Shown piece after piece: positions 1-7,896 of a stretch of 64,000 bases of DNA. The position numbers and the translations under genes were made by a program. Every line of letters begins with the position of its first letter. Within the stretch, counting starts at the first letter, position 1. The stretch covers positions 3,707,001 through 3,771,000 of the forward strand of contig NZ_CP069370.1 of NCBI RefSeq assembly GCF_019623905.1, read 5' to 3'. The stretch comes from Neotabrizicola shimadae. GTDB taxonomy: Bacteria; Pseudomonadota; Alphaproteobacteria; Rhodobacterales; Rhodobacteraceae. The notes under the pieces were generated by a model that saw only the letters and a program-made list of their open reading frames with translations, ran no database searches and had not been told where the DNA came from.

Positions 1-195
1 CAACGCCGAATGAAGCAGGAGGGCATCAGCCGCGAAGAGGCGCGCGCCCGCGCCGCCGCCACCATCGCCGCGAAACGCTTTGGCCGGCCCGAGGAATTCG
101 GCGCCGCCTGCGCCTTCCTCTGTTCGGACCTTGCCGGGTTCATCTCGGGCCAGAATCTGCAACTCGACGGCGGAAGCTACGAGGGCCTGGTCTGA
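1..195 (+). CDS. SDR-family oxidoreductase, C-terminal fragment (5' end outside window)
   Basis: The reading frame is open from the first base, so the gene starts upstream; the ATG at position 10 is only an internal methionine. The visible 64 residues end in FISGQNLQLDGGSYEGLV. The segment RFGRPEEFGAACAFLCSDLAGFISGQNLQLDGG is the usual C-terminal part of classical short-chain dehydrogenases (beta-ketoacyl reductase type), covering the last helix and the final strand with the conserved I-x-G-x-x-x-x-x-D-G-G signature. The cofactor site and catalytic Ser-Tyr-Lys are not visible, so the substrate cannot be judged. The stop overlaps the next start (TGATG), so it is translationally coupled to the NTF2-like gene and probably belongs with the FAH hydrolase that follows. 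Confidence 0.85.
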   Translation, partial: QRRMKQEGISREEARARAAATIAAKRFGRPEEFGAACAFLCSDLAGFISGQNLQLDGGSYEGLV

Positions 196-593
196 TGCGC
201 CGGCTGGATCCCGCCTCGGACGAGGCGCAGGCGCTTCTGGCCTTCGAGTCCCAGCGCCGCCGCGCGCTGATCGCCGCCGACAGGGCCGCGCTGGACCAGC
301 TGCTGCATGACGATCTGATCCATGTGCATTCCTCGGGCCTCGTCCATGGCAAGGCAGACTTCATCGCCCATGTCGGCCGGATGGGGGGCTTCATCGCCAT
401 CGAGCGCGGCGCGCTGGACCTGCGCCTGGGCCAGGACACGGCCCTAATCGCCGGCCCGACCCGCAACACGGTGCGCCGTCTCGAGTCCGGCGAGACCGCC
501 GTGCTCGACGGCTACGGCTCGGTGCTGGTCACCTGGGCCGCCGGTCGCTGGCAGGTGCTGCTGTCGCAGCTGACCATTTTCCGAACGGGCTGA
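195..593 (+). CDS. NTF2-like / DUF4440-type small protein
   Basis: 132 residues. The order LLAFESQRRRALIAADRAALDQLLHDDLIHVHSSGLVHGKADFI, followed by a C-terminal block with DGYGSVLVTWAAGRWQVLLSQLTIF, is typical of the SnoaL/DUF4440 branch of the NTF2-like cone fold: an N-terminal helix, a 'DDLIHVHSSG' strand, and a final W-x-V-x-x-x-Q strand. Such proteins bind or isomerise small hydrophobic or aromatic molecules, but many have no known reaction. The start codon overlaps the stop of the SDR gene by one base, and the FAH-family gene follows after 15 nt, so it is the middle gene of a three-gene catabolic set. A specific function cannot be assigned. Confidence 0.75.
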   Translation: MRRLDPASDEAQALLAFESQRRRALIAADRAALDQLLHDDLIHVHSSGLVHGKADFIAHVGRMGGFIAIERGALDLRLGQDTALIAGPTRNTVRRLESGETAVLDGYGSVLVTWAAGRWQVLLSQLTIFRTG

Positions 594-608
594 CAGAAAG
601 GAAAGCAT

Positions 609-1457
609 ATGAAACTCCTGCGCTTCACCGAAGCCGGCCGAACCCGCATCGGCCGGCTTTCCGGCGATACCGTCATCGACCTGTCCGAGGTGGCGGGCGT
701 CGGTGCCTCGATGCGCCAGCTGATCGCCGACCTGGCGGTGCTGCGCCCCGCCCTGGAGGCCGCCACCGGACCTGCCTTCGCGCTCTCCTCGGTCCGGATC
801 GAGGCGCCCCTGCCCGATGCGCGCAAGTTCCTGGGCATCGGCATGAACTATGCCAAGCACGCCGAAGAGGCCCGGCAGGCCGGCATCCCGATTCCCACGT
901 CGCAGCTCTGGTTCAACAAGCAGGTCACCTGCATCACCGGCCCCAACGACCCCGTGGTGAAATGGGCTGTCGCCGAGGCGGTCGATTACGAGATCGAGCT
1001 TGGCGTGGTGATCGGGCAGCGCTGCCGAAATGTTCCGGCGGCCAAGGCGCGGGAGGTCGTGGCCGGCTACATGGTGGTCAACGATGTCTCGGCCCGCGAC
1101 TGGCTGAAACGCTCGCCCACCTTCACCCTGGGCAAGAGCTTCGACAGCTTCGGTCCCTCCGGCCCATGGATCACCACCGACGACGAGGTGGCCGACCCGC
1201 TCGACCTGCCCATGAAGCTCTGGGTCAACGGCGAGCTGCGCCAGGACCATCCGACCAACGACATGATCTACGACATCTGGGCGCAGATCGAATACCTGAG
1301 CCAGGTGATGACGCTGGAACCAGGCGACATCCTGGCCACGGGCACACCCTCGGGCATCGGTGCACCGACCGGGCGCTTCCTGAAGCCCGGCGATGTGGTG
1401 CGGGCTGAAATCGCGGGCCTCGGCGCCCTGGAAAACCCCGTCATCGCCGAAGCCTGA
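609..1457 (+). CDS. Fumarylacetoacetate hydrolase (FAH) family protein
   Basis: 282 residues, standard length for single-domain FAH proteins. The N-terminal lid domain is followed by the FAH core starting at KFLGIGMNYAKHAEEA (about residues 73-87). The metal ligands are seen in DYEIEL (D126, E128, E130), followed by GYMVVNDVSARDW and the C-terminal LATGTPSGIGAPTGRFLKPGD. Family members include HpaG-type decarboxylase/isomerases, acylpyruvases and 2,4-didehydro-3-deoxy-rhamnonate hydrolases, all splitting or decarboxylating 2-oxo acids from aromatic or sugar pathways. HpaH and HpaI homologues lie in the Liv operon of the same window, so an HpaG-like role after ring cleavage is possible but not proven. 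The ribosome site AAAGGA lies just before the ATG. A strong terminator hairpin follows directly. Confidence 0.9.
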   Translation: MKLLRFTEAGRTRIGRLSGDTVIDLSEVAGVGASMRQLIADLAVLRPALEAATGPAFALSSVRIEAPLPDARKFLGIGMNYAKHAEEARQAGIPIPTSQLWFNKQVTCITGPNDPVVKWAVAEAVDYEIELGVVIGQRCRNVPAAKAREVVAGYMVVNDVSARDWLKRSPTFTLGKSFDSFGPSGPWITTDDEVADPLDLPMKLWVNGELRQDHPTNDMIYDIWAQIEYLSQVMTLEPGDILATGTPSGIGAPTGRFLKPGDVVRAEIAGLGALENPVIAEA

Positions 1458-1477
1458 CCCCGCCTTTCCGAAACGTG

Positions 1478-1503
1478 AAGGGGCGGCCGCAGGGCCGCCC
1501 CTT
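1478..1503 (+). terminator. Rho-independent terminator after the FAH gene
   Basis: An 11-bp perfect stem, AAGGGGCGGCC / GGCCGCCCCTT, with a GCAG loop is followed by TTTGTCTT. It sits between two converging operons, 20 nt after the FAH stop and 26 nt before the DctM stop, and may serve both. Confidence 0.85.
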
Positions 1504-1529
1504 TGTCTTGGCATCGTCCTGTCCGCGCG

Positions 1530-2831
1530 TCACGACACCAGGTGGGGCAGCCACAGCGCAAGGCCGGGGAAGGCAAGGATCAACGCCACCCGGACGAAAT
1601 CGCCCGCGATATAGGGCAGCACCCCGCGGAAGATCTGCAACACCGGCACGTTGGGCAGCATCGCCCGCAGGATGAACACGTTCAGCCCGACCGGCGGCGT
1701 GATCATAGAAATCTCCACCACCACCACCGTCACGATCGCCCACCAGATCAGATCATAGCCCAGGCCCGCGATGATCGGCGCGATGATCGGCACCGTCAGG
1801 AAGATCATGGCAAAGCCGTCCATCAGGCAGCCGAGCACCAGGTAGAAAGCCACGAACACAAGCACGACCATGAAGGGCGACAGGTTCAAGGACGAGATGT
1901 AGTCGACCGTTGCCCCCGACACGCCGGAAAGGTTGATGAACTGGTTCAGTACCAGGGCTCCCGCCGCCACCACGAAGATCATCGTCGAGATACGCGCGGT
2001 CTCCAGCAGGCTGCCCTTGAACACCTCCCAGGTCAGCTTGCCGCGCAGGACAAGGAACAGGAAGGCTCCGCCCGCGCCGATGCCGCCGGCCTCGGTCGCG
2101 GTGAACCAGCCACGCACCAGGCCCGCCATGATCACCAGGAACAGCACCACCACGCCCCAGACCGCCGACAACGATTGGAACCGGTCTGCAAGCGAATGAC
2201 GCTCGCCCACGGGAGCCCAGTCCGGACGCAGCCACGCGACCATGGCCATGACGCCGATATAGACCAGAACCTGCATCAGGCCGGGTATGACGCCGGCCAC
2301 GAACAGCTCGCCAATGCTTTGCTCGGTCAGCAGGCCATAGACGATCAGCGCGCCCGAGGGCGGGATCAGGATACCCATCGTGCCGCCCGCTGCCACCGAT
2401 CCGGCGGCAAAGCCGGCATCATAGTTCGCCTTCTTCATCTCGGGAATGGCAATGCGCGCCATGGTCGCCGCTGCCGCCGCGGAAGAGGCGCACATGGCCG
2501 CGAAGCCGCCGCAGGCGACGATCGTCGCCATTCCCACCCCGCCGGGCAGATGCCCCATCCAGCGGCGCGCGGCCTCGAACAGGTCGGCCGCCATGCCGGC
2601 CCGCACGATGAACACCCCCATCAGGATGAACAGCGGCAGGACCGAGAACTGGTAGTTGAAGGCCAGGCTCATCACCTGCTGCTCTGCCACCGCCAGCGCA
2701 GCCGGCAACCCGCGCGGGTGCAAAAGCGCAATCCCGCCCGCGCCCGTGAACAGCATCGCCAGCCCCAGGGGCACGCGCGTCAGGGTGATCAGCGCAAGAA
2801 GCGCCGCAAAGACAAGTGCACTGATCATCAT
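1530..2831 (-). CDS. dctM: TRAP transporter large permease (DctM family)
   Basis: 433 residues, about 12 hydrophobic segments. Family signatures are visible: PLFILMGVF near the N-terminus, GGFAAMCASSAAAAATMARIAIPEMKKANYDAGFAAGSVAAGGTMGILIPPSGALIVYGLLTEQSIGELFVAGVIPG in the middle, and EISMITPPVGLNVFIL near the C-terminus. This is the sodium-coupled membrane subunit of a tripartite TRAP importer, working with the DctQ and DctP proteins encoded immediately upstream. The start overlaps the DctQ stop by 4 nt (ATGA), indicating translational coupling. The substrate is unknown; co-transcription with an FAD hydroxylase-like enzyme and an amidohydrolase points to an aromatic carboxylate. Confidence 0.95.
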   Translation of the reverse strand: MMISALVFAALLALITLTRVPLGLAMLFTGAGGIALLHPRGLPAALAVAEQQVMSLAFNYQFSVLPLFILMGVFIVRAGMAADLFEAARRWMGHLPGGVGMATIVACGGFAAMCASSAAAAATMARIAIPEMKKANYDAGFAAGSVAAGGTMGILIPPSGALIVYGLLTEQSIGELFVAGVIPGLMQVLVYIGVMAMVAWLRPDWAPVGERHSLADRFQSLSAVWGVVVLFLVIMAGLVRGWFTATEAGGIGAGGAFLFLVLRGKLTWEVFKGSLLETARISTMIFVVAAGALVLNQFINLSGVSGATVDYISSLNLSPFMVVLVFVAFYLVLGCLMDGFAMIFLTVPIIAPIIAGLGYDLIWWAIVTVVVVEISMITPPVGLNVFILRAMLPNVPVLQIFRGVLPYIAGDFVRVALILAFPGLALWLPHLVS

Positions 2832-3340
2832 TCTACCTTGTTGTCAGCATGAGATGCGCGCGCCAGGCGCTCGGCCTCCGTCGCCGGCGCCAGCAGGATC
2901 CAGAGCGCGAACCAGACGGCGATCACGCAAAAGCCCCCGGCAACAAGCACCCAGGGCCCGACGGGCATCTGGAAATAGACGGATTCTGTGCCGAACCGCA
3001 TCAGCCGCGCCGCTTGGTCCAGAACCATCCAGGCAAGCACGGCCATCGCCAATGTCTCCAGCAGCACGGTCAGCGCATGTTCGACTCGCTTCATCGGCGC
3101 ACTGTAGAAATCCGTCAGCAATCCCACGCGAATATGGGCATCGGCCTTCACGACCAGCGGCAACGACGAAAAGAAGAACAGCATCAACGCGTGAGACACC
3201 ATCTCGCTGCCGCCCGGAAGCGGATGGGCGAGCGGCCGGCCGATGCTGTCGAGGAAGGCGACGCTCGCCATCACGACAACAGAGGCGCCGGAAACAACCC
3301 TGCAGACCAGTTCCAGCCCGTGATTGAGTTTGCGGATCAT
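2828..3340 (-). CDS. dctQ: TRAP transporter small permease (DctQ family)
   Basis: 170 residues with four predicted membrane segments. The typical DctQ features are visible: an early hydrophobic segment (VSGASVVVMASVAFLD), a central SHALMLFFFSSLPLVVKADAHIRVGLLTDF motif, where the A-H-I-R-V element is the usual small-subunit signature, and a final ALWILLAPATEAERLA segment. It pairs with the DctM protein encoded downstream. An AAGGGAA Shine-Dalgarno-like sequence lies about 6 nt before the ATG. A GC-rich hairpin separates it from the binding-protein gene. Confidence 0.92.
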   Translation of the reverse strand: MIRKLNHGLELVCRVVSGASVVVMASVAFLDSIGRPLAHPLPGGSEMVSHALMLFFFSSLPLVVKADAHIRVGLLTDFYSAPMKRVEHALTVLLETLAMAVLAWMVLDQAARLMRFGTESVYFQMPVGPWVLVAGGFCVIAVWFALWILLAPATEAERLARASHADNKVE

Positions 3341-3372
3341 CGGAATTCCCTTGAAGGCCGGATTGCGGCGAA

Positions 3373-3396
3373 GCCCCGCCCGTCACCGGGCGGGGC
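3373..3396 (-). other. Intercistronic hairpin between dctP and dctQ
   Basis: A perfect 10-bp stem, GCCCCGCCCG / CGGGCGGGGC, with a TCAC loop lies in the only sizeable gap between the binding-protein and membrane genes. No T-tract follows on the minus strand, so mRNA 3'-end protection of the dctP message (more binding protein than permease) is more likely than full termination. Inference from position and structure. Confidence 0.55.
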
Positions 3397-3418
3397 ACCT
3401 GCCATCGGCCGTTCGGCC

Positions 3419-4441
3419 CTATTGCTGCACCGCCAGTTCGCGGTCCAGCACCGACTTGTAGAAGGCGATCACCTCGTCGGGATCGGCCAGGCCCTTTTCC
3501 TGCGCCGCTGCCTTCCACTGGTCGACGACGCCGGCAAAAAGCGCGTCCAGCTTGGCCTGCTGGTCCCCGGTCAGTTCCGTCATCGGCAACTTGGCCACGA
3601 TCTCGGCCACCTCTGCCTCACCGGCATCCTGCGATTCGCCAAGCCGTGCCGAAAGCCCTTCGGCCGCGCGCAGCACCGCAGCCTGCTGGTCGGCGTCCAG
3701 GGCGTCCCAGCGTTCCTGCGAGATCACGACGGAATGTGACAGTGACCCCAGGCCGCCGGGGACCTTCGTGTAGCTGGTCGCCTTGTCGAGGATGCGTGCG
3801 CCAGCGGCCGAGGCCGGGGTGATGATGACGGCATCGACCGTGCCCTTGCTCACATATTCGAAGAGTTCGGGGAACTCCGAATTCACCGGCACCGCGCCGA
3901 TCAGGCCGGCCACCTGGGTCAGGCGGCCAGGTGGCGACCACAGCTTCACCCCGGCAAAGCCGTCCACAGACTCGATCGGCTTACCGTTGACCACCAGCAC
4001 CTGGCGCCCCGGCAGCGCGCGCACTGCCAGCACCTTCACGCCTTTGAACTCGTCCAGTGGCAGGAAGTACTTGTTATAGGTCTCCCAAAGGGCGATCGAC
4101 GCCGCGCGCGAGCTGGGCGACATGCCCGGCAGGTCCGACAGCTGGTTCAGCGCCACCAGTTGCCGCACCGTGCCCGACGAGATCAGCGCCATGTCCGCCA
4201 CGCCGTCGCGCACCATCTCGTACTGGCGGTCCGAGGGCGCCAGGCTGGTGTCCGGGATGGTCACGTCGATGGTGCCGCCCGATTCCTTCTCGATGGCCTC
4301 GGCGAACTCCACGACGCCGATCTGGTGCAGGTCGTCATGCGGCGGCAGGAAGCTGGAAAAGATCAGCTCTGTCTGCGCGAACAGAGCCGACGGGGCCAGT
4401 GCAAGGATAGACGTGGCCAGAAGCCGGCCAAGATGGGTCAT
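3419..4441 (-). CDS. dctP: TRAP transporter substrate-binding protein (DctP family)
   Basis: 340 residues from the ATG at 4441. A longer frame extends upstream, but this start gives a clean Sec signal peptide (MTHLGRLLATSILALAPSALFAQ) and has a GGGAGGA ribosome site 6 nt before it. The mature protein shows DctP features: LIFSSFLPPHDDLHQIGVVEFAEAIEKESGGTIDVTI, then GVADMALISSG, then the ligand-binding region with the conserved arginine in VLAVRALPGRQV, and FPELFEYVSKGTVDAVI. It captures the substrate in the periplasm and delivers it to DctQM. The conserved arginine normally binds a carboxylate, so an organic or aromatic acid is expected. Confidence 0.93.
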   Translation of the reverse strand: MTHLGRLLATSILALAPSALFAQTELIFSSFLPPHDDLHQIGVVEFAEAIEKESGGTIDVTIPDTSLAPSDRQYEMVRDGVADMALISSGTVRQLVALNQLSDLPGMSPSSRAASIALWETYNKYFLPLDEFKGVKVLAVRALPGRQVLVVNGKPIESVDGFAGVKLWSPPGRLTQVAGLIGAVPVNSEFPELFEYVSKGTVDAVIITPASAAGARILDKATSYTKVPGGLGSLSHSVVISQERWDALDADQQAAVLRAAEGLSARLGESQDAGEAEVAEIVAKLPMTELTGDQQAKLDALFAGVVDQWKAAAQEKGLADPDEVIAFYKSVLDRELAVQQ

Positions 4442-4588
4442 GTGGTCCTCCCTCAGATAACGGGTCCGGCTTTGGCCGGTTCCTGCAGCCATGGTGCGGC
4501 GTCGCTGCGGTCGCGCCAACCCTGCGGGCGGATTCCTTTCACAATGCGGAACACCCGTCTGCTGCTGGACATGTGCCCTGCAAGCAAA

Positions 4589-4616
4589 CCGGCCGGCCCC
4601 TTGCAGGGCCGGCCGG
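4589..4616 (-). other. Intercistronic hairpin between the amidohydrolase gene and dctP
   Basis: An 11-bp perfect stem, CCGGCCGGCCC / GGGCCGGCCGG, with loop CTTGCA lies in the 196-nt gap after the amidohydrolase stop. Only a weak T-rich run follows on the minus strand. It may act as a partial terminator or a processing stop within the operon. Confidence 0.55.
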
Positions 4617-4637
4617 GCGGTTCGGCACAGGCGGCGG

Positions 4638-5699
4638 TTACAGCCCGAAGAAGGCCTCGGCATTGCCGTGGAAGATCTTCGCCTTCGCCGTGTCAGAGAT
4701 GTCCAGCGCCTCGACCGTCGGCACGCCATCGAAGAACCAGTCCTTGCGGATGGGATAAGAAGCTCCATACAGGATGTTGTCCTCACCCAGCACCTCGACC
4801 GCGCATTCCAGCTGCTTCTTGCCCCATTGCGGCGGGCCAGAGATGTCGAAGAACAGGTTGTTCTTCAGCTTGTCGCGCAGGTTGGAATTGGCCGTGTCGA
4901 AGCGGTCCACTGCGTCGCCATAGGCGTGGCGCGGCTTCGGTACCAGCATGTCGACAAAGGCGAAGAAGCCGCCGCCCAGCATCGAGTGGCTTAGCCGCAG
5001 ATGGGGGAAACGGTCGAACAGCCCCGAGAACAGTTCGCGCCCGACAGCGGTGCCCTGCGCGATGCAGCGCCCGTACTGCCGGCGCTGGTTGTTGAAGCTC
5101 AGGATGGAGTCGTAGTCCACCGGCAGCGGGGTGTGGTGCACGACAACAGGGATCTTCCGGTCGTTGATGAATTCGAAGTATGGGAAGAATGCCTCGTCAT
5201 CCAGGTAGATGTCGCCGTATTTGCAGGCCATCTGCACGCCCTTGAAACCCAACTGGTCGATGCAGCGCTCAACCTCGGCAATCATGTTGGCGTCGCCCCA
5301 GGGCGGGCAGACCGCCAGCGCCGTGAACCGGCCCTTGCCGCGCGCGACATAGTCGGCGAGCCCGTCGTTGATGCGCTTCGAGGCGTCAAGATCCAGCCAT
5401 TCCTGCCAGACCGGGATGCGGAACACGGCATGGTCGATCCCCGCCCGGTCCATGTCCTCCAACTGGCTGTCGATGGAATACTGACCCTCGGCGTAGTTGA
5501 TGTTCACATAGCCTTTCGGCTCTTCGATGATGATCTGGCGAAGGTTCTTTCCCTCGATCGGCACCATCTTGACGTGAATGTTGTTCTGCCGCGGGATGCA
5601 GCGCATCATCTTCTCGCGAAGGGATTCATCGGTGAAAAGCGTGTCGGGCAGCCAATGCATGTTGGCGTCGATTACGCGGGTTCCGTTCTTGGTCGTCAT
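4638..5699 (-). CDS. Amidohydrolase-2 family protein (ACMSD/LigW-like fold) with altered metal motif
   Basis: 353 residues. It matches the amidohydrolase-2 branch that includes non-oxidative decarboxylases and C-C hydrolases of aromatic pathways. Visible motifs are IDANMHW near the N-terminus, IPVVVHHTPLPVDYD mid-protein (metal histidine), LRLSHSMLGGG (second histidine) and the C-terminal ILYGASYPIRKDW. The first metal motif reads N-x-H where most members have H-x-H or E-x-H, and the usual GSDWP element near the C-terminus is GASYP. The metal site is therefore divergent and the reaction may be unusual. It lies between the FAD hydroxylase-like gene and the TRAP genes in one leftward operon, so it probably acts on the same imported aromatic. 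Decarboxylation is one possibility, not shown. Confidence 0.8.
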   Translation of the reverse strand: MTTKNGTRVIDANMHWLPDTLFTDESLREKMMRCIPRQNNIHVKMVPIEGKNLRQIIIEEPKGYVNINYAEGQYSIDSQLEDMDRAGIDHAVFRIPVWQEWLDLDASKRINDGLADYVARGKGRFTALAVCPPWGDANMIAEVERCIDQLGFKGVQMACKYGDIYLDDEAFFPYFEFINDRKIPVVVHHTPLPVDYDSILSFNNQRRQYGRCIAQGTAVGRELFSGLFDRFPHLRLSHSMLGGGFFAFVDMLVPKPRHAYGDAVDRFDTANSNLRDKLKNNLFFDISGPPQWGKKQLECAVEVLGEDNILYGASYPIRKDWFFDGVPTVEALDISDTAKAKIFHGNAEAFFGL

Positions 5700-5725
5700 G
5701 GTCTGGGGTTCCTGTTCTCTTGCGG

Positions 5726-7033
5726 TCAGCGGATGTCGGCCTTGGCCGCCACGCGCTTCATGGTTTCCTCGGTGAAGACTTCCTTCACCGGCGCTTTGCT
5801 GCCTGCGTCGTCCGGGCGCTTCATGCCCGCCTTGCGGTGGTATTCCATGAACAAGGCTTCGACCTCGGCGCGCGGGATGACATCGTCGATGTTGTCAAAT
5901 GGCTTGCCGCCCGACCGTTCCTCGACCATGCGGCGAATGACTTCGGGACCCTCGCCGCGGTTGGCGATCACCAGCCGGTTCACGAACTCGCGCCGCTCGG
6001 CCTCATAGGCCGCAAGCGCCGCCACCGGATCGGCGATCTCGGCCAGCTTTTCGGCCACCACCCGGGCATCCACCAGCGCCTGGCACACGCCATTGCCGCC
6101 GCGCGGATACATGGCATGGGCGGCGTCTCCCACCAGCGTGACGCGGCCAAAGGACCAGCGGTCCAGCGGGTCGTTGTCGATCAGCGGGTAGATATAGACC
6201 TCGCGGGCGTTGCGGATCATCGCGCTGACATCCAGGTACGGCAGCTTCACCTCGTCGAAGACATGGGCAATCTCGTCGGGCGCGATGCGGACGTTCCAGT
6301 CTTCCAGACCCTTGGGCTTGCCCGACTGCTCGCAGACCCAGTTGATCAGCTGGTTGCCCTTGCCGTCGACGTTGTCGGCGATGGGATAGACGATCAGGCT
6401 GCCCTGGCGGATCGGGTCGCCGATGTGCAGGATCATGCCGCCGTTGCCGTAGGGCGGCATCACCGTCACCCCCCGCCACATCGCCACGCCGGAATAATGG
6501 GTCCGCGCGGCCTCGGGGTGCAACTGGCGCTTCACCGCCGAATGGATGCCGTCCACACCGATTACCACGTCGGCCCGCACCCGCTCGGGCACGCCCTCGG
6601 CGGGCTCGAAGAACAGATCCACGCCCGTGTCATCCTGCTCGAACCGCTTCAGCCTGGCGCCGAAGGTCAGGCAGTCCGGTCCAAGCCGCTCTTTCACCGC
6701 GTCCAGCAGCATGAACTGGAACGTGCCGCGGTGGACAAAGCGTTGCTCATGGTCATAGCCCATGTGCATGCCGCATTTCTCGGCAAATATCTCCTGCCCA
6801 TGACCGGTCAGGAAGATCGAATCCTTCGCCTCGACCGAGATCTTGCGGAACGCGTCCAAGAGCCCCAGCTCGGTCACTTCCTTCGTGCCATAGACCTTGA
6901 TGTCGATTCCCACGCCCAGGGGCTTCAGGTCAGGCACGGCTTCATAGATCTTAGGGCGGAACCCCTTCTGGTGCAGCCTCAGCGCGGTGGCCAGGCCGGC
7001 CGGACCCGCGCCGACGATGGCGATATCAAGCAT
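5726..7033 (-). CDS. FAD-dependent monooxygenase (aromatic hydroxylase type)
   Basis: 435 residues. The N-terminus MLDIAIVGAGPAGLATAL holds the Rossmann FAD motif GxGxxG. The mid-protein ADVVIGVDGIHSAVKRQL is the conserved DG motif, and GRVTLVGDAAHAMYPRGGNGVCQALVDARVVAEKL near residue 301 is the GD motif that binds the ribityl of FAD. These three define the class A flavoprotein hydroxylases (PHBH, salicylate or 6-hydroxynicotinate hydroxylase type), which use NAD(P)H and O2 to hydroxylate phenolic rings. A good AAGGAGAC site precedes the ATG. It is followed at 26 nt by the amidohydrolase gene. The hydroxylation target cannot be read from sequence. Confidence 0.88.
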   Translation of the reverse strand: MLDIAIVGAGPAGLATALRLHQKGFRPKIYEAVPDLKPLGVGIDIKVYGTKEVTELGLLDAFRKISVEAKDSIFLTGHGQEIFAEKCGMHMGYDHEQRFVHRGTFQFMLLDAVKERLGPDCLTFGARLKRFEQDDTGVDLFFEPAEGVPERVRADVVIGVDGIHSAVKRQLHPEAARTHYSGVAMWRGVTVMPPYGNGGMILHIGDPIRQGSLIVYPIADNVDGKGNQLINWVCEQSGKPKGLEDWNVRIAPDEIAHVFDEVKLPYLDVSAMIRNAREVYIYPLIDNDPLDRWSFGRVTLVGDAAHAMYPRGGNGVCQALVDARVVAEKLAEIADPVAALAAYEAERREFVNRLVIANRGEGPEVIRRMVEERSGGKPFDNIDDVIPRAEVEALFMEYHRKAGMKRPDDAGSKAPVKEVFTEETMKRVAAKADIR

Positions 7034-7243
7034 GTCTCAGGTCTCCTTGATCGGATGGCGCGCCGGCAAGCGGCGTCCGGGTGTCAGTCGACGAGGGTGC
7101 CAGAAGCACAGCCCTGCCTCCGGCCCTCTGCCTGACGCCACCCTGCGCTGCGCGCGTCGGCGATGCGATAGCCAAGGCCGGCTTTGTTCATATTGCGGAA
7201 GCACGGTCGCGTGGTTCGGGGTCCGGTGTGAAGGCGGCACCGG

Positions 7244-7279
7244 AAAAAGAAAATCGCCGCCGGCGATGTGTCGCCGGCG
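7244..7279 (-). terminator. Terminator-like hairpin after the small membrane-protein gene
   Basis: The 9-bp stem CGCCGGCGA / TCGCCGGCG (7258-7279, loop TGTG) is followed on the minus strand by GCGATTTTCTTTTTCC. This is a convincing intrinsic terminator placed between the first gene (7321-7755) and the FAD hydroxylase-like gene. It could attenuate readthrough into the rest of the operon. The remaining 210 nt up to 7033 hold no gene I can support. Confidence 0.7.
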
Positions 7280-7320
7280 ACGAAAGGGCCCCATGTCCGG
7301 GCCTCGGGAGACGCTTTGAC

Positions 7321-7755
7321 TCAGGCCGCCGCAGCCAGCGCCGCAGCCCCCGCGACAAGGAACAGGCCCGCGCTTGAAAACAGGGTGATGTTGGCATCCA
7401 GGCGGCCGACGCCGGGAATGGCAAAGGCCGGAACCGGGTTCACGCGGTCCACGATGCCAATGTCCAGGTTGAACTTGCCCCGCGCCCAGACCGCGGTCCA
7501 GAACCCGCCATAGATGCAGGCCGCCAGGATCGTGGGCAGCCACAGGTGCCAGTCGGCGCTGTCCGCCGTCCAGATCAGCACCAGCGAGACCACGCCGATG
7601 TAGACGTAGGACATCACCTGCCAGACGCAGTGAAACCGGCCATGAGGCGTCCAGGACGGATTGTACCAGTGCGTCTCGTTTGAATCGAACTTGAAGGGTA
7701 TGGCGCTGTATCCCAGCGTCGCAAGTGTCAGCAGGATCTTTGCTGCCAGAAACAT
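7321..7755 (-). CDS. Small four-helix membrane protein of unknown function (DUF6640-like)
   Basis: 144 residues with four hydrophobic segments: an N-terminal AAKILLTLATLGYSAIPF, then VMSYVYIGVVSLVLIWTA, LWLPTILAACIYGGFWTAVWA and LFSSAGLFLVAGAAALAAA. Between the first and second lies a polar loop with NETHWYNPSWTPHGRFHCVWQV, whose N-P-x-W-x-x-H-x-R-F-H pattern resembles small membrane proteins grouped as DUF6640 (recalled similarity, moderate confidence). It is the first gene after the IclR-type operator and is separated from the next gene by a terminator-like hairpin. Its conserved His/Trp loop could bind metal or haem, but no function is known. Confidence 0.6.
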   Translation of the reverse strand: MFLAAKILLTLATLGYSAIPFKFDSNETHWYNPSWTPHGRFHCVWQVMSYVYIGVVSLVLIWTADSADWHLWLPTILAACIYGGFWTAVWARGKFNLDIGIVDRVNPVPAFAIPGVGRLDANITLFSSAGLFLVAGAAALAAAA

Positions 7756-7798
7756 TTGGGTCCTCCCTGGGAAACGACGCGCTCCTCCTCAGAACGCG

Positions 7799-7819
7799 CT
7801 GTATCAAATAACGATACAG
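7799..7819. promoter_or_regulatory. Candidate IclR operator 1 (TGTATC-N7-GATACA)
   Basis: A perfect dyad, CTGTATC / GATACAG, with a 7-nt spacer lies 44 nt before the start of the leftward operon (7755) and between it and the iclR gene. The same core with the same spacing recurs at 8783-8801. Position and identical geometry support one regulator binding both. Confidence 0.7.
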
Positions 7820-7896
7820 TGTATTGAAAATGATCGAGTCGGCCACATCCTGTCAAGCCCCCTTTCGGCGGGCCATGCCAGGCTCAGCATCAAAGA

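Noticed and set aside
1503-2852. A 449-codon open frame on the plus strand opposite the first dctM gene
   Set aside because: Composition is His/Arg/Asp-rich without domains; it is the antisense shadow of a strongly conserved TRAP permease in high-GC DNA.
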